From Spirochaeta cellobiosiphila DSM 17781 (GTDB lineage Bacteria; Spirochaetota; Spirochaetia; DSM-17781), in assembly GCF_000426705.1 (NCBI RefSeq), contig NZ_KE384556.1:118876-182875 (forward strand): a DNA stretch of 64,000 nucleotides, given 5' to 3'. Position 1 is the stretch's first letter. Each line of letters begins with the position of its first letter. Of this stretch, positions 17,675-26,323 are shown piece by piece. The position numbers were made by a program, and so were the translations under genes. The notes under the pieces are model-generated. The model worked only from the letters and a program-made list of their open reading frames with translations, was not told where the DNA came from and searched no databases.

Positions 17675-18325
17675 ATGAAAGAACTTAATAAATTAATTAA
17701 GAAAGACCTTTATCCTGTACTAAAAAACCTTGGTTTTGAAAGATTAACTGTAAAAAACAGCTACAAATGGGATGACAAACTGATCTACCGTTTCCAAATC
17801 AAAACCGTGGGAAAGACCTTTTCTCAATCAACAGGATGGCCCTCTTCCTCCTTTTATTGTCATGTGGAGCCCTACTATAGCTTTTTATATGATAGTGATG
17901 AGCTCGATAGAGATGGCCGAATTAAGCTTCCCAGAAGATGGCCCAGTGAGGGAGGAATGTTCCTATCCTGCGGCATTGATCAAACAGGCGAACGTGCTTC
18001 CCTCCCCAATAGAGCTGAGAGAAAGCGAACAGATATATGGTGGGTAGAAAAAGATGGATCCAATGCACAACAAGTGATTCAGGACCTCATAACTCAAGTG
18101 GAAAAACAAGTAGCCCCTTATCTCTCAACAGCCTTAGAAGACAAATACAAACAAGATCGGGATTTTTTTCCACCTGTGGAAGAATCTATTCTAAAGTATC
18201 TGATCAAATCCTCTAAAGAAGTGGGCATCTATTGGGCTAACAAACTTATTAAGTTCAGCCATTTTCTAAAGGAGGATAAAGATGAACAGGAGTATAGAAA
18301 CCTCCTAACAAAACTGGAATGTTAA
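17675..18325 (+). CDS. DUF4304-like protein
   Basis: A 216-residue cytoplasmic protein. The N-terminal ~130 residues fit DUF4304: KKDLYPVLKNLGFERL, then the strand pattern YRFQIKTVGK, WPSSSFYCHVEPYYSF, and a WWVEKDGSNAQQVIQDLITQV segment. Function is unknown; DUF4304 members are sometimes found near toxin-immunity loci, but no toxin is visible here. The ATG follows GAGGT by nine bases. Only the N-terminal half is conserved; the final 60 residues are Lys-rich helices. Confidence 0.75.
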   Translation: MKELNKLIKKDLYPVLKNLGFERLTVKNSYKWDDKLIYRFQIKTVGKTFSQSTGWPSSSFYCHVEPYYSFLYDSDELDRDGRIKLPRRWPSEGGMFLSCGIDQTGERASLPNRAERKRTDIWWVEKDGSNAQQVIQDLITQVEKQVAPYLSTALEDKYKQDRDFFPPVEESILKYLIKSSKEVGIYWANKLIKFSHFLKEDKDEQEYRNLLTKLEC

Positions 18326-18358
18326 AGGGAAGAGTTACCCCTCCCCCATGTTTTGATA

Positions 18359-18721
18359 TCATTTTTCAACAAAGACACGGATTCTATGTTCGTCAAGATC
18401 GGATGCCGTAAAAGTTAGGCCATAGACAACATCTGTAATATTCTGAAGCATAGAAATACCACTGGCCAGCCAATTCTTATAGACTTGTTCTAATTCTTCA
18501 ATATTAGCCAGCTTAATACAGATTTCAGCACCTCCGCCAGTAACAGTCACTTCAGGGATGTTGCTACCCTTCTCTTTTAATTCGAGGCTCAAATTACTAA
18601 GGTTAAAAGAAACAAAGGTTGGGGACAGGACAAGACCTTCCCCTTCTAAAATTTGTTCATAAAACTTTTTTGATGCGTTTATATCATTTACATATAAGAC
18701 GATAGATTCAACAGTAAACAT
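18359..18721 (-). CDS. VOC (glyoxalase/bleomycin-resistance) family protein
   Basis: A 120-residue protein with the paired beta-alpha-beta-beta-beta fold: VESIVLYVNDINASKKFYEQIL at the start of the first module and EICIKLANIEELEQVYKNWLASGI in the second, ending DLDEHRIRVFVE, where the late acidic/histidine region is the usual metal-site position. Ligand and activity are unknown. It lies 66 bp downstream of a WYL regulator on the same strand, so the two are probably one unit. AAGGAG precedes the ATG by five bases. Confidence 0.87.
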   Translation of the reverse strand: MFTVESIVLYVNDINASKKFYEQILEGEGLVLSPTFVSFNLSNLSLELKEKGSNIPEVTVTGGGAEICIKLANIEELEQVYKNWLASGISMLQNITDVVYGLTFTASDLDEHRIRVFVEK

Positions 18722-18787
18722 AGGATCTCCTTAATCTGAATTTATGGATATCCTACAAATAAGAAGTGACAGTTTCTGTCAGTAGAC

Positions 18788-19492
18788 TTAAAACAATTTG
18801 TATTTATTTACATCTATTCCTATCTTCTCTTGCCAAGTTCTCAAAAGATCAGCTTTGGTTTTAGGATATTTTTCTCCTAAGTACCCCAGAGATTGAATGC
18901 GATCAATACGAAAGTGCCTATAGTCAGCACGCTCTTCACACCAAGCCATGAGGATATAAGCATTCCGAAAATAAGCGATAGCGAAAGGCCAAATGCAACG
19001 TTGGGATTCTTGATCCTTCAAATCCCTATATAGGATATTAAGCTTCCTTTCCTTTTGAATGATTTGACGTAGTCTTAACATCAAATGGTCATTGATAAGA
19101 GGTTTTTCTTCAGAAGGAATCAAAAGTGTAGATGCGGCTATTTGTTTCTGTAAATGTTCCGGTAATACAGATTTAATACGAGCCAGAGAAGATTGCGCTC
19201 CTTCCTTAAGGGAACTGTCACCATGTTCCAGGACCCAGCGAATTCCCAGGACTAAGGATTCGATCTCATCTGTGGTAAAAGTTAAAGGAGGAAGGAAGTA
19301 ACCACTTCTAAGTACATATCCAATACCAGCTTCCCCTTCAATAGGAACGCCCTGTGCTTGAAGAGTAGCCACATCTCTATATATGGAACGCAAACTTACA
19401 TTCATAGAAGAAGCCAGATCCTGAGCTCTAAGACCATAAGGCTGTAATCTAAGTTGTTCTAATATTTGCATAAGTCTTTCTGAACGTGACAT
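18788..19492 (-). CDS. YafY-type HTH/WYL-domain transcriptional regulator
   Basis: A 234-residue regulator. N-terminal HTH_11 (RLMQILEQLRLQPYGLRAQDLA, VSLRSIYRDVATLQAQGVPI), a linker, then a WYL domain (about residues 140-215) with FAIAYFRNAYILMAWCEERADYRHFRIDRIQ. WYL domains bind nucleic acid or nucleotide-like ligands; YafY-type members commonly control neighbouring genes. It probably regulates itself and the downstream VOC gene, and its start region overlaps the divergent DUF1697 promoter. AAGGA lies seven bases before the ATG. Confidence 0.9.
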   Translation of the reverse strand: MSRSERLMQILEQLRLQPYGLRAQDLASSMNVSLRSIYRDVATLQAQGVPIEGEAGIGYVLRSGYFLPPLTFTTDEIESLVLGIRWVLEHGDSSLKEGAQSSLARIKSVLPEHLQKQIAASTLLIPSEEKPLINDHLMLRLRQIIQKERKLNILYRDLKDQESQRCIWPFAIAYFRNAYILMAWCEERADYRHFRIDRIQSLGYLGEKYPKTKADLLRTWQEKIGIDVNKYKLF

Positions 19493-19515
19493 ATTATCTA
19501 TCCTTATATTATAAT
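19486..19515 (+). promoter_or_regulatory. Promoter of the DUF1697 gene, predicted leaderless
   Basis: GTGACA (19486-19491), 18-bp spacer, perfect TATAAT (19510-19515). The DUF1697 ATG starts seven bases beyond the -10 and has no ribosome site. The -35 lies over the first codons of the divergent WYL regulator. Confidence 0.6.
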
Positions 19516-19521
19516 AAAGCC

Positions 19522-20058
19522 ATGAGATACATTGCCCTCCTAAGAGGAATAAATGTGGGAGGAAATCACAAAGTGGATATGAAAGAGTTAAAAGAACTCT
19601 TCACCTCTCTCCATTTCACTGAAGTTAGTAGTTACATTAATTCAGGGAATATCCTTTTTACTTCCCCAACAGAATCAATAGGGCAGATACAAGCAATCCT
19701 TACTGAGGCTTTTGCTCTGCATTATAATTTCCCCATACCAACATTAATCAAATCTTCAACAGAAATGGATCAAATCATAGATGTTATTCCCACAGAATGG
19801 ACTAATGACAAAGTCCAGAAAACAGATATAGCCTATCTCTTCCCTGAATATGATGACAAGGAGATTCTCAATCAACTTCCCATTAAAAAGGACTATATTA
19901 ACCTTAGATACACTCCGGGAGCCCTCTATTGGAATGTCCAAAGGGACAACTATAACAAAAGCCATCTGAATAAACTGGTATCCCATAAGCTGTATAAATA
20001 TATGACCATTAGAAATATCAATACAGCAAGAAAGGTTACTGCCAAACTACATAACTAA
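19522..20058 (+). CDS. DUF1697 family protein
   Basis: A 178-residue cytoplasmic protein with the family hallmark MRYIALLRGINVGGNHKVDM, then SYINSGNILF and the C-terminal NKSHLNKLVSHKLYKYMTIRN segment. Biochemical role is unknown throughout the family. I start at 19522 because homologues begin with this RGINVGG segment; the longer frame from 19486 adds 12 unrelated residues over the promoter. It is divergent from the WYL regulator. Confidence 0.88.
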   Translation: MRYIALLRGINVGGNHKVDMKELKELFTSLHFTEVSSYINSGNILFTSPTESIGQIQAILTEAFALHYNFPIPTLIKSSTEMDQIIDVIPTEWTNDKVQKTDIAYLFPEYDDKEILNQLPIKKDYINLRYTPGALYWNVQRDNYNKSHLNKLVSHKLYKYMTIRNINTARKVTAKLHN

Positions 20059-20133
20059 AAACAAAGGCACCACAGAATGGATAACTTAATAAAGCTTCCT
20101 TGCGATATATTTATTTCATCAGTGAATACATTT

Positions 20134-20589
20134 CTATGCTTGGTTGGTATCTTTTTTTCTCTTGTAATAGATTAAAGACTCTATTTTCCACTCATCCACC
20201 ACAAGAACTAACGAATACTCTCCTAAATCAATGGAATTATAAAAATGCCCCCCTTTACTATCAAAAATCTCAAATAGAGCCAGGGAACTGTCTTTGTCCA
20301 AGAAATCAATTATATGGTCATGGATTTGGACTATTCCATCAAAGCTGAACATGGGATCAATATCAACAACTTGTTCCTCTGATAGTTTTACACTTAACTG
20401 ATAACATTTGGAAGGATTTTCATCATGAACCAGACAGGAGATACCTAATTGATCCCAAATCATGATAAGGTCCTCAGAATAATATCGATCACAAGGTCCC
20501 AAGACCATTTCCCATTCGTTGATAGGACTGTTAAAAGCCAAGAGCTGCTCTTCAATGCTAACACCATGAGGAGTAAAGACTAGTTTCAT
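20134..20589 (-). CDS. Hypothetical protein, 151 residues
   Basis: An acidic soluble protein I do not recognise. It reads KLVFTPHGVSIEEQLLAFNS, a WEMVLGPCDRYY segment, IMIWDQLGISCLV, and LVLVVDEWKIESLIYY near the end. This alternation of strands is similar to small proteins of the immunity/DUF type, but I cannot name a family. Start is ATG with AAGG-rich sequence upstream. It is convergent with DUF1697 and divergent from the nitroreductase. Confidence 0.6.
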   Translation of the reverse strand: MKLVFTPHGVSIEEQLLAFNSPINEWEMVLGPCDRYYSEDLIMIWDQLGISCLVHDENPSKCYQLSVKLSEEQVVDIDPMFSFDGIVQIHDHIIDFLDKDSSLALFEIFDSKGGHFYNSIDLGEYSLVLVVDEWKIESLIYYKRKKDTNQA

Positions 20590-20699
20590 TACCTTCCCTT
20601 AACAATGCGATTAACCTACAATATACCTCATCATCTCTTTAATTGAGGTATATTTTATACCTTCTAATTATTGTTAAAGGTCATAACAAGGAGTAAAGT

Positions 20700-21434
20700 T
20701 TGAATCCCATTATCCAATCCCTTTTTAATAGAAAATCCACAAGAGTCTATACAGATAGACAGTTAGAAGAAAAAGAAAAAGACGCCATCATCAATAGCGC
20801 CCTTCAAGCTCCCACTGCAGGGAACCAGCTTCTCTACACCATATTAGAAATCGAAGACCCAACGATTAAGGAAGAATTAGCCACCCTTTGTGACAACCAG
20901 GCCTTTATTGCAAAAGCCCCATATGTCTTAGTCTTTCTTGCAGACTGTAGACGCTGGCTTGATTCTTACAAAGAAGCCGGTGCGGAGTGCCGTAATCCCG
21001 GATATGGAGATCTCTTATTAGCCTTTTCCGATGCCAACATTGCCGCACAGAATACAGTCGTTGCCGCAGAATCTCTTGGTATAGGATCTTGTTATATAGG
21101 AGATATCTATGAACAACAGGAAAAATTAGTAGAACTACTTAACCTGGATCCTTTTGTGGTCCCAGCTGCTATGTTAGTGTATGGGGAACCAACAGAGACA
21201 CAGAAAAAAAGACAAAAACCAAAAAGAGTTGATAAGGAGTTTATTGTACAGAAAAATACCTATAAACCCTTAAGCTCTGATAAGTTAAGACAAATGTTTA
21301 CCCAGTGGAAGGGAGAAGAAAGTGACTTTGATGAATACATGAAAGCATTTTGTAAGCGCAAATATATGTCAGACTTTGCCAAGGAAATGTCCCGTTCTCT
21401 GAGTAAATATTTAAGTCACTTTGATAATAATTAG
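20700..21434 (+). CDS. NfsA/FRP-type FMN nitroreductase
   Basis: A 244-residue FMN-dependent NAD(P)H oxidoreductase acting on nitro compounds, quinones or flavins. Seen: N-terminal FNRKSTRVYTDRQL (FMN phosphate site), ALQAPTAGNQLLYTILEI, NIAAQNTVVAAESLGIGSCYIGDI (FMN-binding helix), and VPAAMLVYGEPTE; the C-terminal helix extends over the partner subunit in family dimers. The start is TTG, with AAGGAG about eight bases before it; no in-frame ATG is nearby. Physiological substrate is unknown. A decayed HAD gene follows. Confidence 0.9.
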   Translation: MNPIIQSLFNRKSTRVYTDRQLEEKEKDAIINSALQAPTAGNQLLYTILEIEDPTIKEELATLCDNQAFIAKAPYVLVFLADCRRWLDSYKEAGAECRNPGYGDLLLAFSDANIAAQNTVVAAESLGIGSCYIGDIYEQQEKLVELLNLDPFVVPAAMLVYGEPTETQKKRQKPKRVDKEFIVQKNTYKPLSSDKLRQMFTQWKGEESDFDEYMKAFCKRKYMSDFAKEMSRSLSKYLSHFDNN

Positions 21435-21454
21435 CTAGGAACCTGGATATTAAT

Positions 21455-21833
21455 GTCTCCCACTACAAAGCTGTTTTCTTTGATAGAGGCCATACAAGTC
21501 TCTACTGCCTAGGAGGTTCTCCTGAAGAAGAAAAGGACCGTATCATAAGATAACCTGCTATCAGCTCTTAAAGAGCTGGTAGGATTTAAAATCCCCCGGG
21601 CCTCCCTTGTGCAAGAGCTTATCACCCCATGGGAACAGACTCTCCCCTTCCGAGATAATCGTGGATATGAGGAACCTTTAGAACCAAAGGATTGCCTTAT
21701 GGTTGGGGATAAAATGGACAAATACCAGGAAGGCACCAAAGCCATAGAAATGGGCACACTCCTCTATGATTATAGAAACATTTATACAGAGTACGAGGAA
21801 CCGAGGATCAATAGCTTTAGGGAATTGTTATAG
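21455..21833 (+). pseudogene. Decayed HAD-superfamily hydrolase
   Basis: The first frame (21455-21553) reads VSHYKAVFFDRGHTSLYCL and PEEEKDRIIR before a stop; AVFFDRG matches HAD motif I but the second aspartate position is lost. The remainder lies in another frame (from about 21560): LSALKELVGF, then EPKDCLMVGDKMDKYQEG and KAIEMGTLLYDYR, a clear HAD motif IV (GDKMDKY) with trailing helix, ending at 21833. The cap region between is mostly missing. So a deletion and frameshift have inactivated a gene that probably followed the nitroreductase. A short protein from 21609 is unlikely to function. Confidence 0.7.
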
Positions 21834-21911
21834 ATAGACAAGGCAACTATGTTGATTATGTAAAAGTATTTAACTAATATATGCCATCAAAATATCATAA
21901 GGAAAGACAAA

Positions 21912-22730
21912 ATGCAGTTCAAACTTTATATGCTAGCTATAACGGCAGTTATATTGTTATCAAGTTGTGCGAGCCTACTTATACCTTCCACAGGAATCTC
22001 TTCCTCTTCTGCCAATGGTAAAGTAGTAAATACCAAAGAATTAGCTGACACTTACAGTGATCTTATTAGTATTAAATGGGATGATGTTGCTTTTGAAGAG
22101 GACGAGTTATTAAGGATTTATGACGAATTAGGGACTACTCTCGGATATTACAAGAAAATTGAGAATCCTAATAATGACTACGATGGGGCTATCCTCTACA
22201 ACAAAGACCAAGTAGAAATTTTCAAGTTAATACCTACTATACAAGGAACTAGTATAATTATTAATATTCGCTCATCAGAAGGAATTGTATCAAAGATGTC
22301 CGTAAAAAGTGATGTTAAGCCATCCTTTGGAAAGGTCATTATTAACTATATATGCCAAGTTTCCCTAGAGGGATATCCTAATTTAGAATTAAGTGCATCG
22401 AATGTGGTAAATACTAGCTTTGGATCTTTAGATGTAACAGGAAATACGAAATATGTGTTTACTAATGAAGGAGACTTATTATTTGCTAAAGAGGTATTGC
22501 TTAAAAGTGTTAATGACATTGTAAATAATAGCTATTCTATTCAATCCCATATTACCAATGATCCAGAAATAGTAAGTTTACTTTTAATCAGCACTAATTT
22601 AATAAGTGATATAACGACAGGTATGGGGTCAGGAGTTTCAGCCCCATATAACTCACCCAATACCTCAAATCCTGCATTCAACAATGATGGGTCTATAAAT
22701 AATAACGGTAATCCCTTCGATAACTTCTGA
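21912..22730 (+). CDS. Hypothetical lipoprotein, paralogue A of a tandem pair
   Basis: A 272-residue lipoprotein (LLSSC lipobox, Cys19). Conserved with the next gene: VAFEEDELLRIYDELGTTLG, YYKKIENPNN, DQVEIFKLIPTI and GTSIIINIRSSEGI, followed by strands and an Asn/Ser/Pro-rich tail ending NNNGNPFDNF. The family is not known to me. The pair likely arose by duplication that included the terminator. Surface or periplasmic location is inferred from the lipobox. Confidence 0.75.
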   Translation: MQFKLYMLAITAVILLSSCASLLIPSTGISSSSANGKVVNTKELADTYSDLISIKWDDVAFEEDELLRIYDELGTTLGYYKKIENPNNDYDGAILYNKDQVEIFKLIPTIQGTSIIINIRSSEGIVSKMSVKSDVKPSFGKVIINYICQVSLEGYPNLELSASNVVNTSFGSLDVTGNTKYVFTNEGDLLFAKEVLLKSVNDIVNNSYSIQSHITNDPEIVSLLLISTNLISDITTGMGSGVSAPYNSPNTSNPAFNNDGSINNNGNPFDNF

Positions 22731-22749
22731 TTAACTACTTATTTAAACA

Positions 22750-22788
22750 AAAGTCCAGACAGTATATTTTTACTCTGGGCTTTTTACT
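22750..22788 (+). terminator. Terminator-like hairpin after lipoprotein A
   Basis: GTCCAGA, loop, TCTGGGC with one G-T pair, then a short T run. A near copy follows lipoprotein B, so the element was duplicated with the gene. Confidence 0.65.
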
Positions 22789-22913
22789 CAAAAAAGGTTT
22801 TATAACACTATTTCTTTAAAAGTAATTTTTAGATACCAATCAATAAGAAGCATATTGATAGTGTAAAAAGATTTAATTAAAACGTTGCTTCAAATTAAAA
22901 TTAGGAAAGATAA

Positions 22914-23735
22914 ATGAAAATAAAACTTTTTTTAATATCTTTAACAGCTTTACTATTATCAAGTTGTTTTAGTATCACTACGATTACATTGGACTCAACA
23001 ATATCGACAACGAAACCTAGTACATGGGCAAATAAAAGACTTAATGATATATACAATGACCTTATTGCTATCGATATCGATAAAGTTGCTTTTGAAAAGG
23101 ATGATCTGTTAAGGATATATGAAACTTCAGGTACGACAATTGGTTACTATAGCATTATCGAAAACCCCAATAACAATTTTAATGGGTTACTATTGTACTC
23201 AACAGATCAAGTAGAACTATATAAACTAATTCCTACTATTGAAGGGAATAGTATTATTATCAATATAAAATCAACAGAAGGGATTACCTCCAAGATTACC
23301 ATTAAAAAAGAAAACAAATCATCTTATAGTAGAATATTACCTATGTATATTTGTGATGTTAATATTGCTGAATATCCCAACCTAAGTTTAGACGTATCGG
23401 GTGTTACAAAAGCTAGTATAATGAGTAAGTACGTAACAAGTTACACAAAATATATATTTAATAAAAATGATGAATTAATATTTGCAAAAGAAGTATTATC
23501 CAATGGAATTGATAACGTTACAACGAATAACTATTCAACTCAAACAAATATTGATGCAGAGCCAAACCTAATAAGCCTATTACTATTAAGTACAAAGATT
23601 ATAGAAGAAATTATAGCAAGTCAAAATGCTGCATTAATGCTAAATGCAGTACAAATACAAAATGGATCTACATTTCCTAATCGAAATACCAATGGAACCA
23701 TTAACTATAATGGTAATCCCACGGATAGCTTCTAA
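22914..23735 (+). CDS. Hypothetical lipoprotein, paralogue B of a tandem pair
   Basis: A 273-residue lipoprotein (LLSSC lipobox, Cys18), colinear with paralogue A over its whole length: VAFEKDDLLRIYETSGTTIG, YSIIENPNNNF, DQVELYKLIPTI and GNSIIINIKSTEGI, and the closing NYNGNPTDSF. Divergence is highest right after the signal (TTITLDSTISTTKP) and before the tail, a pattern expected of exposed regions. AGGAAAG lies upstream of the ATG. Function unknown. Confidence 0.75.
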   Translation: MKIKLFLISLTALLLSSCFSITTITLDSTISTTKPSTWANKRLNDIYNDLIAIDIDKVAFEKDDLLRIYETSGTTIGYYSIIENPNNNFNGLLLYSTDQVELYKLIPTIEGNSIIINIKSTEGITSKITIKKENKSSYSRILPMYICDVNIAEYPNLSLDVSGVTKASIMSKYVTSYTKYIFNKNDELIFAKEVLSNGIDNVTTNNYSTQTNIDAEPNLISLLLLSTKIIEEIIASQNAALMLNAVQIQNGSTFPNRNTNGTINYNGNPTDSF

Positions 23736-23747
23736 TCTTATAGAAAA

Positions 23748-23790
23748 TAAAAGTCTAGACATATACATTTACTCTGGGCTTTTTCTTTCT
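23748..23790 (+). terminator. Terminator-like hairpin after lipoprotein B
   Basis: GTCTAGA, loop, TCTGGGC with two G-T pairs, then a T-rich run. It matches the hairpin after paralogue A in layout. Confidence 0.6.
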
Positions 23791-23875
23791 GCTAAATAAA
23801 ATCTTACCCATTCAAATGGTATAAAATCCTAATTTTGTAGGCACATTAAACAATTCTTAACACTAGAAAAACATA

Positions 23876-23958
23876 TTAGAAAGCCCATCTAACAACTTTA
23901 GAAGGGCCTTCTAACTTTTTTGGAAGAGCCTTCTAATTAGTTTAGAAGGGCCTTCTAA
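23876..23958. repeat. Four palindromic 17-mers at exact 22-bp period
   Basis: Units start at 23876, 23898, 23920 and 23942. Units 2 and 4 are identical perfect palindromes (TTAGAAGGGCCTTCTAA, single central base), unit 3 differs at two positions, and unit 1 is degenerate. Five-base spacers are unrelated (CAACT, CTTTT, TTAGT). The array lies between lipoprotein B and the 3' end of the alpha-xylosidase operon. It may be a multi-hairpin 3' element or a phased binding array; no protein is assigned. Confidence 0.85.
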
Positions 23959-23992
23959 TTTCTATTTCACCAGTACAAAACACTGATTATGA

Positions 23993-26302
23993 CTATAGTT
24001 TTATAGTGAAATCCTTAATCTCTAAGGCATTTTTAATAAGCAATCCTTTAGGCGTTAGCTCCGTATCCAAATCCTTATTGTGCACAGATTTGATATTGTG
24101 AAGCAAAATATCTCCCTTCTTTAAGCTTCCTGGACTACTTACGACCAAGGTTGAACCTTCTTTTTTCACAGACAGACTGAGAAGACTCTCTCCTGCTGTA
24201 CTCCTAATATGAGCTTCCCCCTCTGTTTCCAATTCATACACATTCCAAGTGATAGCTTCATTGGGATCATATTCAGTTGTGTCATCAGAAGAGAAAGTAG
24301 GAATGATGCTGTTTTCTCTTACATATAAGGGAAGGCTAAAGTAGTCATGAACTTCCTGTCTGTAGACAGGGCCTTCTACAACTTCACCTGTAAGGTAATT
24401 CGTCCAGCGTCCTTGTGGTAGATACACAGACCCCTTTCCTTCTGCATTAAAAATTGGAGCTACAAGGAGATTTTCCCCAAGGAAGTATTGCCTATCTAGA
24501 TTATGACATAAGGGATCATCAGGATATTCTAAGACCATAGCTCTCATCATAGGATGACCGTGCAAGGAAGTATTCCAGGCTTGGCCGTAGAGATAGGGCA
24601 TCAAAGCTAACTTCAGATGGGTAAAAAAGCTAAGAACTCGACAGGCTTCTTCATCAAAGGCCCACGGAACTCTTACGGAAGTACTACCATGTAAACGGCT
24701 ATGGGAGGATAACATACCAAAGGCACACCACCTCTTATACAGATCAGGAGTTGCTGTTTCTTCAAATCCGCCAATATCATGGCTCCAATAGCCGAAGCCA
24801 CTTAGGCAAAGAGATAATCCTCCTCGCAAGCTTTCTGACATGGATTCATAGGTAGCCCAACAATCACCTCCCCAGTGAACAGGAAAGCTCTGTCCTCCCA
24901 CTGTGGCAGAGCGGGCAAAAACCATCGCTTCCTCGGCGCCCTTCTTACTCACAATCAAATCATAAACAGCTTTATTATAAAGGTAGGGATAATAGTTATG
25001 CATCAATTGAGGATCAGCCCCATTGAAGTATTCCACATCCGTGGGGATACGTTCCCCAAAGTCTGTCTTAAAGGTATCCACACCCATATCTATTAATTCC
25101 CCTAGATACTTTTGATACCATTCAACGGCCTTAGGATTAGTGAAATCTACTATGCCCATACCCGCTTGCCAACGATCCCATTGCCACACATCTCCCTTAG
25201 GCTTTTTTAAAAGATAGCCTAACTGGGCTGCTTCATCGAAGAGTCGGGACTTTTGAGCAATATAGGGATTGATCCAAACACAGGTATGTATACCTCTATC
25301 TCGAATACGACCTAGCATACCCTTTGGATCAGGAAAGGTCCTTTTATCCCAGATGAAGTCCGTCCACTGGAATTCCTGCATCCAGTAACAGTCAAAGTGA
25401 AAGACAGATAAGGGGATATTTTCCTTTTCCATTCGATCGATATAGCCCATTACCGTAGCTTCATCATAGTTAGTAGTGAAGGAAGTGGACAGCCAAAGTC
25501 CAAAAGACCAGAAAGGAGGCACAGGAGGTTTACCGGTTAAGGAGGTATAACGGCTAAGTACGGCTTTTAAATCCTTTCCAGGCATATAGTAATATTCAAG
25601 GCTCTCCCCTTCCTTCGAAAATTGAACTCGTTGTACATTCTCGGAACCGACCTCAAAAGAGACAAGGCCCGGTTCATTCACGAATATTCCATATTTACGG
25701 CTGGACAGATAGAAAGGTATGTTCTTGTAAGATATTTGAGAACTGGTACCCCCATCTTCATTCCACATATCAACCACTTGTCCATTCTTGACAAAAGGAG
25801 TGAAACGTTCACCTAAACCATATATGGATTCTCCGACAGTTAAACCCAATTGATGAACCATAAAGGGTGTGTTTTCCCTATTCACATGATAATAGCTATA
25901 ATTACTTTTCGAACCAGTGAGATACTGTCCATCGTAATAAAAAGATAAGTCCACATCATCCTTATTAATATGGATTTCTGCCTTACCGTTTTTAAGAACA
26001 TCCACATGTTCACCAGGCAGACATTCCAATAAACCCTTCTCTTCTGTATTTAGGGTGAAGTGAACCTTTGAATCACTAGTTCCTTTATGATGATATATAC
26101 GTATCTTAAACACTTCAGGAATAGGAGCTTCTATTTCGAAGGTTAATGATCCTTGATCTATGGTATTAGCTCTTGTCTCTATTGGTTTTGATGAGACATA
26201 AAGAGAATATTTAGAACCATCAAATTGGCTATCAAAGACAGTAGCCAACCGTAATGTGTTGTACTCACTTTTAATGAGCCATTGGCCCTCAGTAAATTTC
26301 AT
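23993..26302 (-). CDS. yicI: GH31 alpha-xylosidase, YicI type
   Basis: A 769-residue cytoplasmic enzyme that removes alpha-linked xylose, for example from isoprimeverose or xyloglucan oligosaccharides. The catalytic motif KTDFGERIPTDVEYFNGADP contains the nucleophile aspartate as in E. coli YicI, and GGDCWATYESMSESLRGGL holds the acid/base. The N-terminal sandwich (YGLGERFTPFVKNGQVVDMWNEDGG) and distal beta domains are intact, and full length matches YicI (772). No signal peptide, so it acts on imported sugar. It is the last gene of the operon downstream of the ABC permeases, 21 bp from the MalG-type gene. Confidence 0.93.
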   Translation of the reverse strand: MKFTEGQWLIKSEYNTLRLATVFDSQFDGSKYSLYVSSKPIETRANTIDQGSLTFEIEAPIPEVFKIRIYHHKGTSDSKVHFTLNTEEKGLLECLPGEHVDVLKNGKAEIHINKDDVDLSFYYDGQYLTGSKSNYSYYHVNRENTPFMVHQLGLTVGESIYGLGERFTPFVKNGQVVDMWNEDGGTSSQISYKNIPFYLSSRKYGIFVNEPGLVSFEVGSENVQRVQFSKEGESLEYYYMPGKDLKAVLSRYTSLTGKPPVPPFWSFGLWLSTSFTTNYDEATVMGYIDRMEKENIPLSVFHFDCYWMQEFQWTDFIWDKRTFPDPKGMLGRIRDRGIHTCVWINPYIAQKSRLFDEAAQLGYLLKKPKGDVWQWDRWQAGMGIVDFTNPKAVEWYQKYLGELIDMGVDTFKTDFGERIPTDVEYFNGADPQLMHNYYPYLYNKAVYDLIVSKKGAEEAMVFARSATVGGQSFPVHWGGDCWATYESMSESLRGGLSLCLSGFGYWSHDIGGFEETATPDLYKRWCAFGMLSSHSRLHGSTSVRVPWAFDEEACRVLSFFTHLKLALMPYLYGQAWNTSLHGHPMMRAMVLEYPDDPLCHNLDRQYFLGENLLVAPIFNAEGKGSVYLPQGRWTNYLTGEVVEGPVYRQEVHDYFSLPLYVRENSIIPTFSSDDTTEYDPNEAITWNVYELETEGEAHIRSTAGESLLSLSVKKEGSTLVVSSPGSLKKGDILLHNIKSVHNKDLDTELTPKGLLIKNALEIKDFTIKL

Positions 26303-26323
26303 ACATACTCCTTTTGCAATGCT

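Noticed and set aside
21609..21833. Functional 74-residue protein
   Set aside because: It is only the C-terminal motif IV piece of a HAD protein and begins at a GTG with no ribosome site.
23876..23958. CRISPR array
   Set aside because: Spacers are five bases and the units are palindromes; no cas genes are nearby.
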